64,000 bases of DNA from Euphorbia lathyris. Lineage: Eukaryota; Streptophyta; Magnoliopsida; Malpighiales; Euphorbiaceae. The stretch spans positions 55,824,395 to 55,888,394 of the forward strand of contig NC_088912.1 of assembly GCF_963576675.1 (NCBI RefSeq), in the 5' to 3' direction. The translations under genes were made by a program, and so were the position numbers. The notes under the pieces were generated by a model that worked only from the letters and a program-made list of their open reading frames with translations, did not search any database and had not been told where the DNA came from. Positions 1 through 11,090 of the stretch are shown piece by piece. The stretch's first letter is position 1. Every line of letters begins with the position of its first letter.

Positions 1-71
1 TCTACAATCTCTACAGGAATAGATTGGTCAGCAAATGATATTTCAATTTCTTGCTTACCTTAGGTCAGCTC

Positions 72-1433
72 CTATATAGATGACACAAAGGCTTCTGGTT
101 GATCAGCGGAAGCTGAGCTTGGTTCATCTTCTTCAGGCTGAGCTGACATACCTGTAGGGTCAGTTTCATCGAACTCAACATGTACAGACTCTTCTACAAC
201 CTGAGTTCTTTTGTTAAATACTCTATATTCTTTACTGTTTGTTGAGTACCCTAAAAAGATCGCCTCGTCAGCTTTAGCATCAAATTTAGCAAGGTTGTCT
301 TTTGTATTGAGTATAAAGCATTTACACCCAAAGGCACGAAAGTATCCAATGTTGGGCTTTCGTCCTTTCCAAAGCTCATATGGGGTTTTCTTAAGTATAG
401 GTCTAACTAGAGCCCTATTCAGTATGTAACATGCCGTGTGAACAGCTTCACTCCAGAAGTACTTTGGAAGCCTATTTTCACTCAGCATTGTCCTAGCTAT
501 TTCGACAATGGTTCTATTTTTCCTTTCAACGACCCCATTTTGTTGAGGTGTTCTAGGAGCAGAGAAGTTATGGTCAATACCACTGGTTTCACAGAATTCA
601 TCAAACTGTTGGTTTTTGAATTCTCCACCATTGTCGCTTCTAATGTGAGCTACTCTTAGGTCTTTGTCATTTTCAAGCTTTTTAATCAGTGTGGTAAACA
701 TCTCAAAAGTTTCATCCTTGCTGCTCAGCAAGATGATCCAAGTATACCGAGAGAAATCATCTACAATAACCAAGGAAAATTTCTTACCTCCCAAGCTGAG
801 TGGCTGGATATGTCCGAAAAGATCCAAGTGTAGTAATTCCAATGGTCTTTTGGTTGAGACAATATTTTTGCTATGAAATGACTTTTTAGTTTGTTTGCCT
901 TGCTGACAAGCTTTACACAGTTGATCTTTTTCAAATTTTAACTTGGGTAATCCCTCAACTAATTGCTTTCTAGCTAATTTGGCAAGAAGGTCCATGCTGA
1001 CATGCCCAAGTCTTCTATGCCATAACCAGGAGTTGTCCTCTTTAGACACCAAGCATATGTTTTTAGAAAACTGTTTTTCTAGGTTTAACATGTATACATT
1101 TTCTACACGAGGGGCAGTTAAAATCAATTCATTTGTATTTCCCTCGAGTATTTGACACTTAGTATCATCAAATACAACCTTTCTGCCGCTCTTGCAAAGC
1201 TGAGTTACACTCAGCAGATTGTATTTGAGACCTTTAACTAAGGAGACAGACTCAATGGTTGGGTTACCTCCGATAGTACCTGAGCCGACTATCTTACCCT
1301 TCTTGTTGTCTCCAAAGCTTACACTTCCACCTCGTTTAAGCTCTAGTGTGATGAACTGAGTTTCATCACCTGTCATATGCCTTGAGCATGCGCTGTCTAT
1401 ATACCATAGTTTTGACTTCTCCACGCATGTCAA
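72..1433 (-). pseudogene. pol: copia pol fragment: protease, GAG-pre-integrase, integrase
   Basis: The protease N-terminus is seen as WYIDSACSRHMTGDETQF (DSA catalytic triplet), about residues 10-27. The GAG-pre-integrase zinc finger LWHRRLGHVSMD...CKAC follows near residues 136-176. The integrase core has the D-D-E set in VDDFSR, RSDNGGEF and NGVVERKNR, and the C-terminal FLGYSTNSKEYRVFN stretch follows. The apparent start is not a real start: the frame continues upstream to a UAG that separates it from gag. Integrase-like sequence goes on below base 72 in another frame, so there is a frameshift or stop near 60-72. In copy 2 the same region leads directly into reverse transcriptase. Confidence 0.85.
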
Positions 1434-1451
1434 GCTGACCTGCAGTTTAAA

Positions 1452-3245
1452 CTATTCATTTTTAGGTACCCAATTCCGTTTGGGTCCTTTCTTGTTAGTA
1501 TAAACAGGTGCAAAATCACATTTTAACTTGTGACGGCATACTTTTATGCTGTGGCCTGGCTTACCACAGAAATCACAAGAAGGTACCCTTTGTGGGTTGA
1601 ACTGAGTATGGTCAGCATTATTGTGTTGGGCATGCCAACATACTTTAGTGGTATGGCCTTTTCTTTCGTAGAAGTCACATTGGACAATCCGCTTGTTGTG
1701 CCAACACACATCCTTTGTGTGCCCCCTTTTTCCACAACACTCACATTGAGTGAATTGCTTATGATGACTAGTATTTGCGTACTCAGCATGGGGTTTATTT
1801 CTATTTGAGCCCTTCCCTTGACTCTGTAACATTGTGATATCCTTTCTAAATTTCCTTGACTCAGATTGAACCTCCGTGACAAACTTATGTAAGATTTGCA
1901 TGTTGGTATGCAAGTCAGAGTTGTCCTGGAGAAGATATCAGAGGTCACTCAGTTTGACCTCTTCAATCTCATCACAGCGCCTGCTGAGTGCCTTAATCTT
2001 TTTGTTACACTTCTTAGTTAGTGTATATAAGTCACTCAAGGCATTTACCATTTCATTTCTAAGTAAAAGTAAGGATGTTACCTCATTGTTGTTTTCCTCC
2101 TGCTCGGAATCTTCAGAGAGGTCAGCTTGCTCAGACTGGGATTGGTCAGCTCCATCATCTGCCATGAAACATATGTTGGCTGTTTCATTTTGCTCAGCTT
2201 CGGAGGATGTTGACACATCACTGTCACTCCATGTGGCTACCATAGCTTTTTTGCTTCCCTTCTTCTCCTTTTTGAGGTTGGGACAGCTTGACTTGATGTT
2301 CCCAGTTTGATGACACTCAAAGCATGTGACAGACTTCGAGCTGTCCTTCTTGTACTTGTCACTTGACTCGGCTTTATACTTGTCATTTCTTTTAAATGAC
2401 CTTTTTCCGTTTCTATCATTCCTTCTGAACAGCTTCTTCATTTTTCTGGTGAACATGGCTATTTCCTCATCATCAGTTGACTCAGCTTCAATCGAGTCAG
2501 CTTTCATGACAAGTGACTTTTGTTTCTTATCTTCTGATTTTTCTTTCTCTTTAGCTTCAAAGTTTTTCATAGAGATTTCATGGGTCAGCAGGGATCCGAT
2601 CAGCTCATCATATTTATAGGTAGTCAAGTCTTGAGCTTCTTCTACGGCTGTTTTCTTTGCTTGCCAACTTTTGGGCAGACTTCTCAGAATTTTCTTCACC
2701 TGTTCCTCTTCAGTGAAGTTCTTTCCAAGCCTTTTTAGCTCGTTTATAATATTTGTGAACCCTGCGTTCATTTCTGAGATGTCTTCATTCTCATTCATCT
2801 CAAACAGCTCGTAGAGTCTCATATGTTGATTGACTTTAGACTCCTTGACTTTGCTTGTGCCTTCATAGGTTACTTCAAGCTTCTTCCAAATCTCCTGTGC
2901 TGACTCGCAACCTGAAATCTTATTGTATTCTGCAGCATCTAACGCACAGTGAAGCATGTTTATAGCCGAAGCATTATTTTGTAATTTTCTGAGGTCATCC
3001 TCTGTCCACTCAGCCTCACTTTTAACAATTTTCTCATCGTTAATAGTTTTGTATGGCACATGTGGACCTTGAACAATTGCAAGCCATGCACTCATGTTTG
3101 TGGCTTGAATAAAGTTTTTCATCCTATTCTTCCAGAATGTATAATTTGACCCAAAGAATAGGGGAGGTCTAGTGATTGATAGTCCCTCAGGGAGTATCTG
3201 TGTTGTTTGATTTCCTGGAAGGAACCGAGTGCTATTCTCACCCAT
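1452..3245 (-). pseudogene. gag: copia gag with multiple zinc knuckles, one nonsense codon
   Basis: The ORF starts at 3245 (MGENSTRFL...) and contains a UBN2-type copia gag core (FWKNRMKNFIQ, then INMLHCALDAAEYNKISGC). Basic Lys/Ser-rich sequence leads to a knuckle, CFECHQTGNIKSSC, whose histidine is replaced by Asn. A TGA at about 1936-1938 interrupts the frame where copy 2 has CGA (Arg), which is a CpG transition. The same frame then continues to 1452 with three more CX2CX4HX4C knuckles, the middle one having Tyr for its second Cys. The frame ends in TAG just before pol. Gag would form the particle and the knuckles would bind the RNA genome. Confidence 0.85.
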
Positions 3246-3293
3246 TTTTAGGGATCAGCTCAAGATTGTTAAATCTTTGAGTAGTGAGCTTAG

Positions 3294-3305
3294 GCTCTGA
3301 TACCA
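3294..3305 (-). other. Primer-binding site (tRNA-iMet type), copy 1
   Basis: On the minus strand this reads TGGTATCAGAGC, the standard copia primer-binding site complementary to the 3' end of initiator tRNA-Met. It lies two bases inside the LTR end at 3308 and about 50 bases upstream of the gag start. Confidence 0.85.
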
Positions 3306-3307
3306 CT

Positions 3308-4577
3308 TGTTGGTCCGTGGTAATTAGTTTCAAGGGGGGGGGGGTTAGGAACTAATATAACTTTTTATATTTTAATTAAGCTGACTGGAAGTTATTTTGA
3401 GAGTTTATTAACTCAGCTTTTAGTCAGCTTGGTGAGATATGTTTCAAGACAGCTTTAGTCAGATGTTGACTAAAGTTGTTTTCTTGTGAGTTAAGAATTG
3501 ACACTCTTGGAGGTCAGCTTCTAACTCAGCACTACTTATTTTCTCAAGGTCAGCTTAGACAATTTATATGCTGAGTAAATATAGCAAACAACACATACAA
3601 TATAAGAGAGAGTTCAGAGATTACTCAGTATCACTTATCCTGGTTCGGCCTCTCTGCCTACGTCCAGTCCCTAGAGTCCTCCGGGCTTTTTGAATCCAAT
3701 ACTGAGCTCTTTAACGGTAGAGCACAAACCAATTACAGGGCAGTTGAATATGCAAGAGTACCTTCCTCTATTCGTCTACTCAACTCCTACTAAGTGCTAC
3801 AACCCAGCACCTAGATTTCTCTACCACTGAATGCTTACAACCAAGCACTCAGCTTAACACTCTCAATATTCCTATTGATCACAGACTTGTTCTTTTTATG
3901 CTAAAGAACACTTTAGATGATTACACAACAATCAATCTAGCATTTACACAGAGAATAGAAAAATTGGTGTAAGATCTTTTTTGTATTTGAGTGCTTTCAA
4001 GATTTTCTCTCTTTGTATTTTTCTTTTGATGCTTCAGTGATAAACCAAGGTTCTTCATTGTCCTTTTATAGAAGGAAATTGCAGATTTGGATCTTGAATT
4101 GTTGTTACCGTTAACACCAAAACGGCTATTTTGGGGAACAATTTCTGGTCAGCTTCAGACTGCTCCGCCATTCCCTTTCTCTGTTTTCTTCAGGCGTCAG
4201 GTTTGTCTTCTTGCGTCTGGCTTATCTTTTTATGCCAGTTGTCTTTTACCAATAATCCAATGACCCATGTCTCTTGGAATTGGTCTTTTGTGTATCTTCG
4301 AGGTTCCAATTATTGGTGCAGAAGATTGGCAGACTTTGTCCTTTAGTGAACGGATCCTTCATGATGTCCTGATTGTTTACTCAGTTCTATTTGTTATCTT
4401 CGGATGTTCAATCTTCTGAGCTGAGTTGCTTCTTAGTCAGCTCCGTTCTGTTTAACCGCTTCTGAAGAAATCTTTAACTTGTCAGCTTCGTTTTGCTTCT
4501 AAGTTCTACTCCACTCCGCTTTCTGTCATGCTGAGTTCCGTTCTACTCAACTTTGCTTGTGCTGACTTTTGTCCTAT
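3308..4577 (-). repeat. 5' LTR of Sirevirus copy 1 (outer edge uncertain)
   Basis: The LTR begins at 3308 with TGTTGGTCC (plus strand), just outside the primer-binding site, and matches the inner edge of the copy 2 LTR. A run of 11 G (3334-3344) lies near the inner edge; copy 2 has a shorter run in the same place. A TATA box (minus strand TATAAAA) is at 4064-4070. The outer edge near 4577 lacks the expected CAACA end, so the LTR is probably truncated there. It is rich in the words TCAGC and GCTGA. Confidence 0.65.
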
Positions 4578-4579
4578 CT

Positions 4580-6376
4580 TTACCTTGCTTTATTCCTGAC
4601 TACATTTCCTTGTTCATCCAGCTTGTTGCGGAAGACCCATCTTGTTCCAATGGTCTTCTGACTCCTTGGATGTGGCACTAACTCCCATACATCGTTTCTT
4701 CTGAATTGATCAAGTTCCTCTTGCATTGCGCTCATCCAGAATTCATCGTCCTCAGCATCAGCGAATTTCTTTGGTTCCTGAACTGAGACGAAGGCTACGT
4801 TGCTGAGGTATCTCCTGAGTTGGTTTCTTGTCATCAGGGTATTCTCAGCGGCATCAAGAATAGCACTCTTTGAGTGTCCTCTTGGTATCCTTATCTCCTT
4901 TGGTAGATTAATGTCTTGTGCTGTCTGTGTTTCAACAATCTCTGCAGGTGTAGACTGGTCAGTGAAAACAATTTGAGGTTCACTTTTACCTTGGGTCAGC
5001 CCTTGAGGGAATGACTCAGCGGCTGTATCTTGATCAGCGGGTACTGAGTGTGGATCATCCTCGGTCAGCGGCTGATATCTTCCTGCAGGGTTAGTTTCAT
5101 CGAACTCAACAGGTACTGACTCTTCTAAAACTTGAGTTCGTTTATTGAAAACTCTATATGTTTTGCTGTTTGTTGAGTAGCCTAAAAAGATAGCTTCATC
5201 AGCTTTTGAGTCAAACTTAGCTAGGCTATCTTTGGTGTTTAAAATAAAACATTTACAGCCAAAGGCACGAAAGTATCCAATGTTGGGCTTTCGTCCTTTC
5301 CAAAGTTCGTAGGGGGTTTTCTTTAGTATAGGTCTAACAAGAGCCCTATTAAGAATATAGCACGCTGTGTTAACAGCTTCTCCCCAAAAGTACTTTGGAA
5401 GCCTATGCTCACTCACCATTGTCCTGGCTATTTCAACCAAGGTTCTGTTCTTCCTTTCAACAACCCCATTTTGTTGAGGCGTCCTAGGAGTAGAAAAATT
5501 GTGGTCAATGCCGCTGGCTTCACAAAATTCAACAAACTGTTTGTTTTTGAATTCTCCACCATTATCACTTCGGATGTGAGCCAATTTTAGGTCTTTATCA
5601 TTTTCAAGTTTTCTAACCAAATTTGAAAATGTCTCAAAGATCTCATCCTTGCTACTCAGCAAGATGATCCAAGTGTACCGAGAAAAGTCATCTACAATGA
5701 CCAAGGAAAATCTTCTTCCATCCAGACTCAGCGGCTGGACTGGACCAAAGAGATCCAAGTATAGTAACTCTAATGGACGCTTAGTTGAGACAATGTTTTT
5801 GCTATGAAAAGATTGTTTGGTTTGTTTTCCAGCTTGGCAAGCGTGGCATAATTGATCTTTTTCAAATTTAAGTTCTGGCAGTCCCTCAACCAATTGCTTT
5901 CTTGCTAATTTGGCCAGGAGGTCCATGCTTACATGACTAAGTCTCCTGTGCCATAGCAAGGAATTTTCTTCTTTTGATACTAAGCATACAGTTTTTGAAA
6001 ACTTTTTCTCTAAGTTCAGCATGAAGACATTATCAATGCGAGGGGCAGTTAAAATTAACTCATTAGTTTTACCCTCGAATATTTTACATCCAGTGTCATC
6101 AAATATAACTTTTCTCCCATTGTCACATAGCTGAGCTACGCTGAGTAAGTTATATTTGAGTCTGCTGACTAGGGAGACAGACTCAATAGTAGGATTACCT
6201 CTAATGGTTCCTGACCCTACTATCTTACCCTTTTTGTTGTCTCCAAAACTTACGCTTCCTCCTCGTTTACGCTCGAATGTGATGAACTGAGTTTCATCAC
6301 CAGTCATATGCCTCGAGCATGCACTGTCAATATACCACATCTTTGACTTCTCAGCACATCTCAGGCTTACCTGCAA
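4580..6376 (-). pseudogene. pol: copia pol, truncated at the start of reverse transcriptase
   Basis: A 598-residue open frame. In order: protease (WYIDSACSRHMTGDETQF, about residues 14-31), GAG-pre-integrase zinc finger (LWHRRLSHVSMD...CHAC), integrase core with VDDFSR, RSDNGGEFKN and NGVVERKNR supplying D-D-E, integrase C-terminal part, a variable linker, then the N-terminal reverse transcriptase block (EFWMSAMQEEL...TRWVFRNKLDEQG). The frame ends right after VRNKAR, where a full element goes on into the palm domain. Loss of the palm with its catalytic YVDD box means this copy cannot copy itself. The upstream gag frame is offset from this one. Confidence 0.85.
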
Positions 6377-6417
6377 TGTAACTAGTTACTTTTAGGTACC
6401 CAATTCTTTTTGGGTCC

Positions 6418-8092
6418 TTACTTGTTAGGTTCAACAGGTAAAGCATCATATTTTATTTTATGGCGGCATACTTGGACAGTATGGCCATTCTTTCCACAGA
6501 AGTCACAACTGACCTTCCGTTTAGGATTTCTTACTGACTGGTCAGCACCCCAGTGCTGAGCGTGCCAGCACACCTTTGTGGTGTGTCCTTTCTCCCCACA
6601 GAAGTCACACTGGACATTCCGCTGATGATTCCATCTCTGCTGACCAGTACTTCGGTACTGAGTATTCAGAGGAATATTTCTTTTGTTTGGAACCTTTAGT
6701 TGGTTCTGAATGGATGTGACGTCCTTTCTCAGTTTCTTAGAATCTGAATGGACCTCAGAGACAAACTTTTGCATAATTCCAATGTTACTATGCAAATCTG
6801 AATTGTCCTGAAGAAGATATCGAAGGTCACTCAGTTTGACCTCCTCAACCTCGTCACATCGCCTGCTGAGTGCTCTAACCTTTTTATTACACTTTTTGAC
6901 AAGTGTGTAAAGATCACTCAGGGCATTAACCATTTCATTTCTGAGCAAGGGTAGTGATATTACCTCAGTTGACTATTCCTCATCATCAGATGCAATGGAG
7001 GGGTCAGCATGCTTAGAAGCATATGGCTCAGCAAGTTCGTCAGCCATGAAACAAATCTTCGCTGACTCAGTGGCATCAGCTTCAGATGATGATGAATCAT
7101 CACTATCACTCCAGGTTGCCACCATTGCCTTCTTGTCGTTCTTTCTTTCTTTCCTCAGCGAGGGACAGCTTGACTTGATATGGCCAGTTTGATGACATTC
7201 AAAGCAAGTAATGGGCTTTGAGCTGTCCTTCTTGTACTTGCTGTCGCTGGAGTCAGCTTTGTACTTATCAAACTTTTTATAAGACTTCTTAGAATATCTG
7301 TCATTCTTTTTGAACAGACTTTTCATCTTTCTGGTAAACATAGCCATCTCTTCATCGTCTGTTGAGCTTCCATCAGTGGAGTCAGCTTTCATGACAAGAG
7401 ACTTTTGCTTATTGTCTTCAGAATTTTCCTTCACCTCGAAATTCTTCATCGAGATCTCATGGGTCAGCAGTGAGCCGATGAGTTCATCATACTTATAGTT
7501 CATCGAGATTCCAGTTTTTAGGAAGACTCCTAAGAATCTTCTTGACTTGTTCTTCCTCAGTGAAGATCTTCCCAAGTCTCTTGAGCTCGTTGATGATGTT
7601 TGTAAACCTTGCATTCATGTCAGAGATTCCTTCATCATCGTTCATTTCGAACAGCTCGTACAGTCTCATCTGCTGGTTCACCTTGGACTCCTTCACTTTG
7701 TTGGTTCCTTCGTAGGTGACCTCCAGCTTCTTCCAGATCTCTTGCGCTGACTCACAACCTGAAATCTTATTATATTCTGCAGCATCAAGCGCACAGTGAA
7801 GCATGTTTATAGCCGAAGCGTGATTTTGTAGCTTCTTGAGATCATTTTCTGTCCATTTGGCCTCAACTTTGACAACTGTTTGGCCAGCCACAACTTCAAC
7901 AGGAACAAATGGGCCTTGGACTATTGAAAGCCATGCACTCATATTTGTTGCCTGAATAAAGTTTTTCATCCTATTCTTCCAGAAGGTGTAGTTAGACCCG
8001 AAGAATAGGGGAGGCCGAGTAATGGACAGCCCCTCAAGTAAGATCTGAGTTGTCTGGTTTCCTAGGAGAAACTGAGTGCTGTTTTCAGCCAT
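6418..8092 (-). pseudogene. gag: copia gag, broken into three frames
   Basis: The start at 8092 (MAENSTQFL) matches copy 1. The frame runs to about 7493, where copy 1 has extra residues after the LPK(S/N)W block, so a small deletion with frameshift is likely. The next segment (about 7500-6973) carries KYDELIGSLLTHEI and an intact knuckle CFECHQTGHIKSSC, then ends at a TAG (6970-6972) after an acidic DDEE run. The last segment (6948-6418) holds two more intact CX2CX4HX4C knuckles (CDFCGEKGHTTKVC, CDFCGKNGHTVQVC). All knuckles here keep their ligands, unlike copy 1. Confidence 0.85.
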
Positions 8093-8140
8093 AGTGGGGA
8101 TCAGCTCAAGGTAGTTAAACCTTTCACAGTGAGCTTTTAA

Positions 8141-8152
8141 GCTCTGATACCA
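8141..8152 (-). other. Primer-binding site (tRNA-iMet type), copy 2
   Basis: TGGTATCAGAGC on the minus strand, identical to copy 1 and two bases inside the LTR edge. It shows that the LTR at 8155-9498 is a 5' LTR for the gag downstream. Confidence 0.85.
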
Positions 8153-8154
8153 CT

Positions 8155-9498
8155 TGTTGGTCCCTTATAACGTAACAAGTTAGTTCCAAGGGGGGGGATA
8201 GGAACTATTTAAAAAATTAGTACGTTAAGGCTGACTTCTTTTTCTTTGAAAAAGGATTACACAGCGCGCTGAGTAAATTAAGACACTAGCTTAGTCAACT
8301 GGTGACTAAATCAGCTTCTTTCTTTGAGTCAGGAGATAGCACTTGAGTCTATTCCTGAACTCAGATACTCAATACACACAACAACTCAGCGTGACCTCTT
8401 TACTTGGTCAGTTTTGTTTAAGCAAGCAATATATATTAAGGAGTTTAAGGTTAGAAAGATGTTACTCAGCAGATTTATCTACGTTCGGCCTCTAAGCCTA
8501 TGTCCTGTCCCCGGAACACGTTCCGAGCTTTCGAATTCTCTACTGAGCTCTTTAACGGTAGAGCATCAAACCTTTTACAACTTAGAAGCTGAGTATAACA
8601 AGAGTACCTTCCTCTATACCTCTACTCACTCCTAATCTCTCGCTGAGTACTATAACCGAGTACTCAGCCTCTCCTTTCTAATCTCTAGAAATGATAAAGA
8701 TTTGTCCTAAACAACAATTGCTAAGACACCTTAGATGATTGAATAATCACTCTAGACTTTTACACGAAAGATATAGAATTTGGTGTAAGTATTTGCTTTG
8801 CTTTTTCTCACAGAACTTCGAGTAGAATTTTGGTCAGCGTAATGGCTTGATGAAGATCTGTGTTGAATGAAGCAACTGAAAGGCCCTATTTATAGAGACG
8901 TCTGAGGCATCAGTCATTTCGAATTTCGAAATAACCGTTGGAGGGAAACGACTTCCTGTCGTTGTCACTCAGTCCTGCTCAGTGTTCTTGGCCAATCAGA
9001 TTCAGGTATCTTCTGTCTTCGGTCAGTATTGAGCAGCTTTTAATCAGTCCGACAGAATGTCTCTCCATTTATGGTAAGGTCAACTAGACAGCTTTCTGTG
9101 TCTTCTGAACTTTACCCAAAGTAGAAATACTTTGTCTGGAAGTTGTTCTTGCTCAGCTGCTGTCTTGTACTCTTTGTCGATACAACTCAGCAGCTTCGTT
9201 CCGAAGTTGTTCAACGAAGGTCTTCTCGATCCTTCTTTCGCTGAGCTGCGTTTTGTACACAACGACAATGTTTTGCACACGCGGGCCGAGTGGCCTTGAT
9301 CTGTTTGACTTGGGCTTTGACTTCCGTATTGGGCTTTAAGCCTTTTAGTCTTTATGTCTTATAAACAATTTAACTCAACATTGAACAAACACATTAGTGT
9401 AATAAATCAAAGCATTTAAAGTTAGTGTGTTTAGAATATATTTAATTTTACTTAAATAATTTTGTCAAATCAAAATCATGTGGAAAGGTGTTTCAACA
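8155..9498 (-). repeat. 5' LTR of Sirevirus copy 2
   Basis: A 1344-bp LTR bounded by TGTTG...CAACA (plus strand starts TGTTGGTCCC, ends TTTCAACA). It carries a G run near the inner edge (about 8191-8198), a TATA box (minus TATAAATA) at 8887-8894, and a 17-bp palindrome (ATTTCGAA-T-TTCGAAAT) at 8916-8932 about 20 bp upstream of that TATA box. It is rich in TCAGC/GCTGA words, like the rest of this family. Confidence 0.75.
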
Positions 9499-9969
9499 GA
9501 TCCTAGGGGTCCATCCTCAGTCAGCTGTAGGCCCAAAGCCCATTGACCGTAAGTGGGTTCTAGCAAACCATTACGGTCCTCAATTGATACGAATTATTTC
9601 AGCTGTCTCAAGAAGACATGAAAACCCAGTTGATGTTCTCTTAGTATCTCTTGCCAATTGCATATCGATATTATAAACCAGAGACATGTTGGCTGTCATT
9701 CTCTGTATAGTTTATTATATTTCTTGATCATAATTGAACTGATGAATCAGATAACTAAACTACTTATCAGGGTATGGCCATACACTTCCTCAGTTGCACT
9801 TATTAAGTGGCAAGTGATATCAGCTCACTATTAGGTGAGTGGTAATTCCTTCAGTTCACTTATCAGTAATAACATGTTCACTAATTCACCCAACATACCC
9901 ATATTTGGCATCCTGTTACAGACCTGTTAGGCGCATATCAAAGTGAACCAGATTCCACGTTATATACTA
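9499..9969. other. Intergenic stretch without recognised gene
   Basis: No coding signal, tRNA or LTR edge recognised. The sequence beside the LTR at 9498 is not a polypurine tract, so it reads as the flank of that insertion. It ends with TATATACTA, the left target duplication of the next element. Confidence 0.5.
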
Positions 9970-10739
9970 GGGTAAATAATTATAAAGTCCCTATGTTTTT
10001 ATCTAATACACTACTTAGTCCTTGTGTTTTTAGAAATAATTATATAGTCATTCAGCTTTTGTTTTTGTTAACTCCTTAGTCCTTATGTTTGGGTCAATGG
10101 TCAAACTATACTAAATAAATTTTAAAATACCAAATTACCCTTTACTTTATGTTTTAACAATAAAACATCTATTTTTCCTATTTTATATTTTTTTTCTCTT
10201 TTTTCCTACATATTCACAATCTCTCCGATATAAACTCCAATATAAAGTAATTGATTTATTAATTTTTATATAATTATAGAACTTTAATTTAATAACGTAA
10301 ATTTTATTGACTAAAAAAAGAATGAAAAATATTTCAAAAATTATTAAAATAGAACTAAGACTATCATTGTAAAAAGTTTTTACAATTCTAATAAATTTTA
10401 CGAATGAAAAAAATATATGATTTTTAAAAAATTTATAATAATATTTAATATTAGTTTAAATATATTATATTAAAAAATAATAAAAAATAATTACAATTTA
10501 AGAAAATTAATAATATATTTTTTCAAATATATTAATTTCGGTGTATATGTAGTTCAAAAACTTCACTAAAAGATAATTTTTTTTATACATATAACTAGGG
10601 GTAATTTTGGACTTTCATTTACAAAAACAAATGGAAGGACTAAAAAATTGATTAAGATAAAACTTAAGGACCTTATAATAATATGATGGACCTACTAGCG
10701 TGTTAAGTAAAAACATAAGGACCTTATAATTATTTACCC
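9970..10739. mobile_element. Mutator-like MITE (long TIRs, 9-bp target duplication)
   Basis: A 770-bp AT-rich element with no coding capacity. The ends are long imperfect inverted repeats, beginning GGGTAAATAATTATAA on the left and ending with its complement on the right, extending over roughly 130 bp per side. A perfect 9-bp direct repeat, TATATACTA, flanks it at 9961-9969 and 10740-10748. Long TIRs plus a 9-bp duplication are the signature of Mutator-like elements; the transposase must be supplied elsewhere. Confidence 0.85.
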
Positions 10740-10748
10740 TATATACTA

Positions 10749-11090
10749 TAATGAAATCAGGCCCGGAGATAATAGAGTTCTACATATAGAAAGATCAATG
10801 ACAACCACCATGAATCTTTCTAGAGTGGATCGATCCAGCCCCGTATTGACTCCATCAACCTATACCTACGTCCATATCTTACTATACAAGTATTCCAGTT
10901 GTAGGTAAACCTATATTAGAGCATCAGTAGGATATTGTTCGTCAATATGAGCAGTCATATTTCTCATCTCAAAGGCAAGTTTTGAAAATCCAGAAGAGAG
11001 TTGAGCAGAGACGACCTTTGCAGTATCAGAACCAGAGGGTATGCTTTTGATAGTGTGTTTGAAGAGAGACATATGATGTACCATGGTTAG
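10749..11090. other. Unassigned sequence next to the env-like ORF end
   Basis: No convincing gene. A plus-strand frame around 10920-11050 has short runs such as SYFSSQRQVLKIQKR with stops, but I do not recognise it. It may be decayed 3' sequence of the third Sirevirus copy. Confidence 0.35.

Larger units (their letters stand above)
1..4578 (-). mobile_element. Sirevirus-type Ty1/copia element, copy 1 (5' part)
   Basis: Reading down the minus strand the order is LTR (3308 to about 4577), primer-binding site, gag with zinc knuckles, then pol protease and integrase, which runs off the window at base 1. Gag-protease-integrase order with integrase ahead of reverse transcriptase is the copia order. 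The many zinc knuckles and long LTR suggest the Sirevirus group; that lineage call is inference. The copy is dead: it has a nonsense codon in gag, a stop after gag and a broken frame after integrase. Its outer LTR edge abuts the truncated RT of copy 2 with no clear TG/CA boundary, so the junction may be a deletion rather than a clean nested insertion. Confidence 0.8.
4580..9498 (-). mobile_element. Sirevirus-type Ty1/copia element, copy 2 (5' part)
   Basis: Minus-strand order: 5' LTR 8155-9498, primer-binding site 8141-8152, gag 8092-6418, pol 6376-4580. It is the same family as copy 1, with closely similar protein throughout. Pol stops at the beginning of reverse transcriptase, exactly where the LTR-like sequence of copy 1 starts, so RT, RNase H and the 3' LTR are missing or lie beyond the window. 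Confidence 0.8.

Noticed and set aside
8155..9498. This LTR as the 3' LTR of the third Sirevirus copy
   Set aside because: A primer-binding site and gag follow it directly, and the sequence at 9499 onward is not a polypurine tract, so it is the 5' LTR of copy 2.
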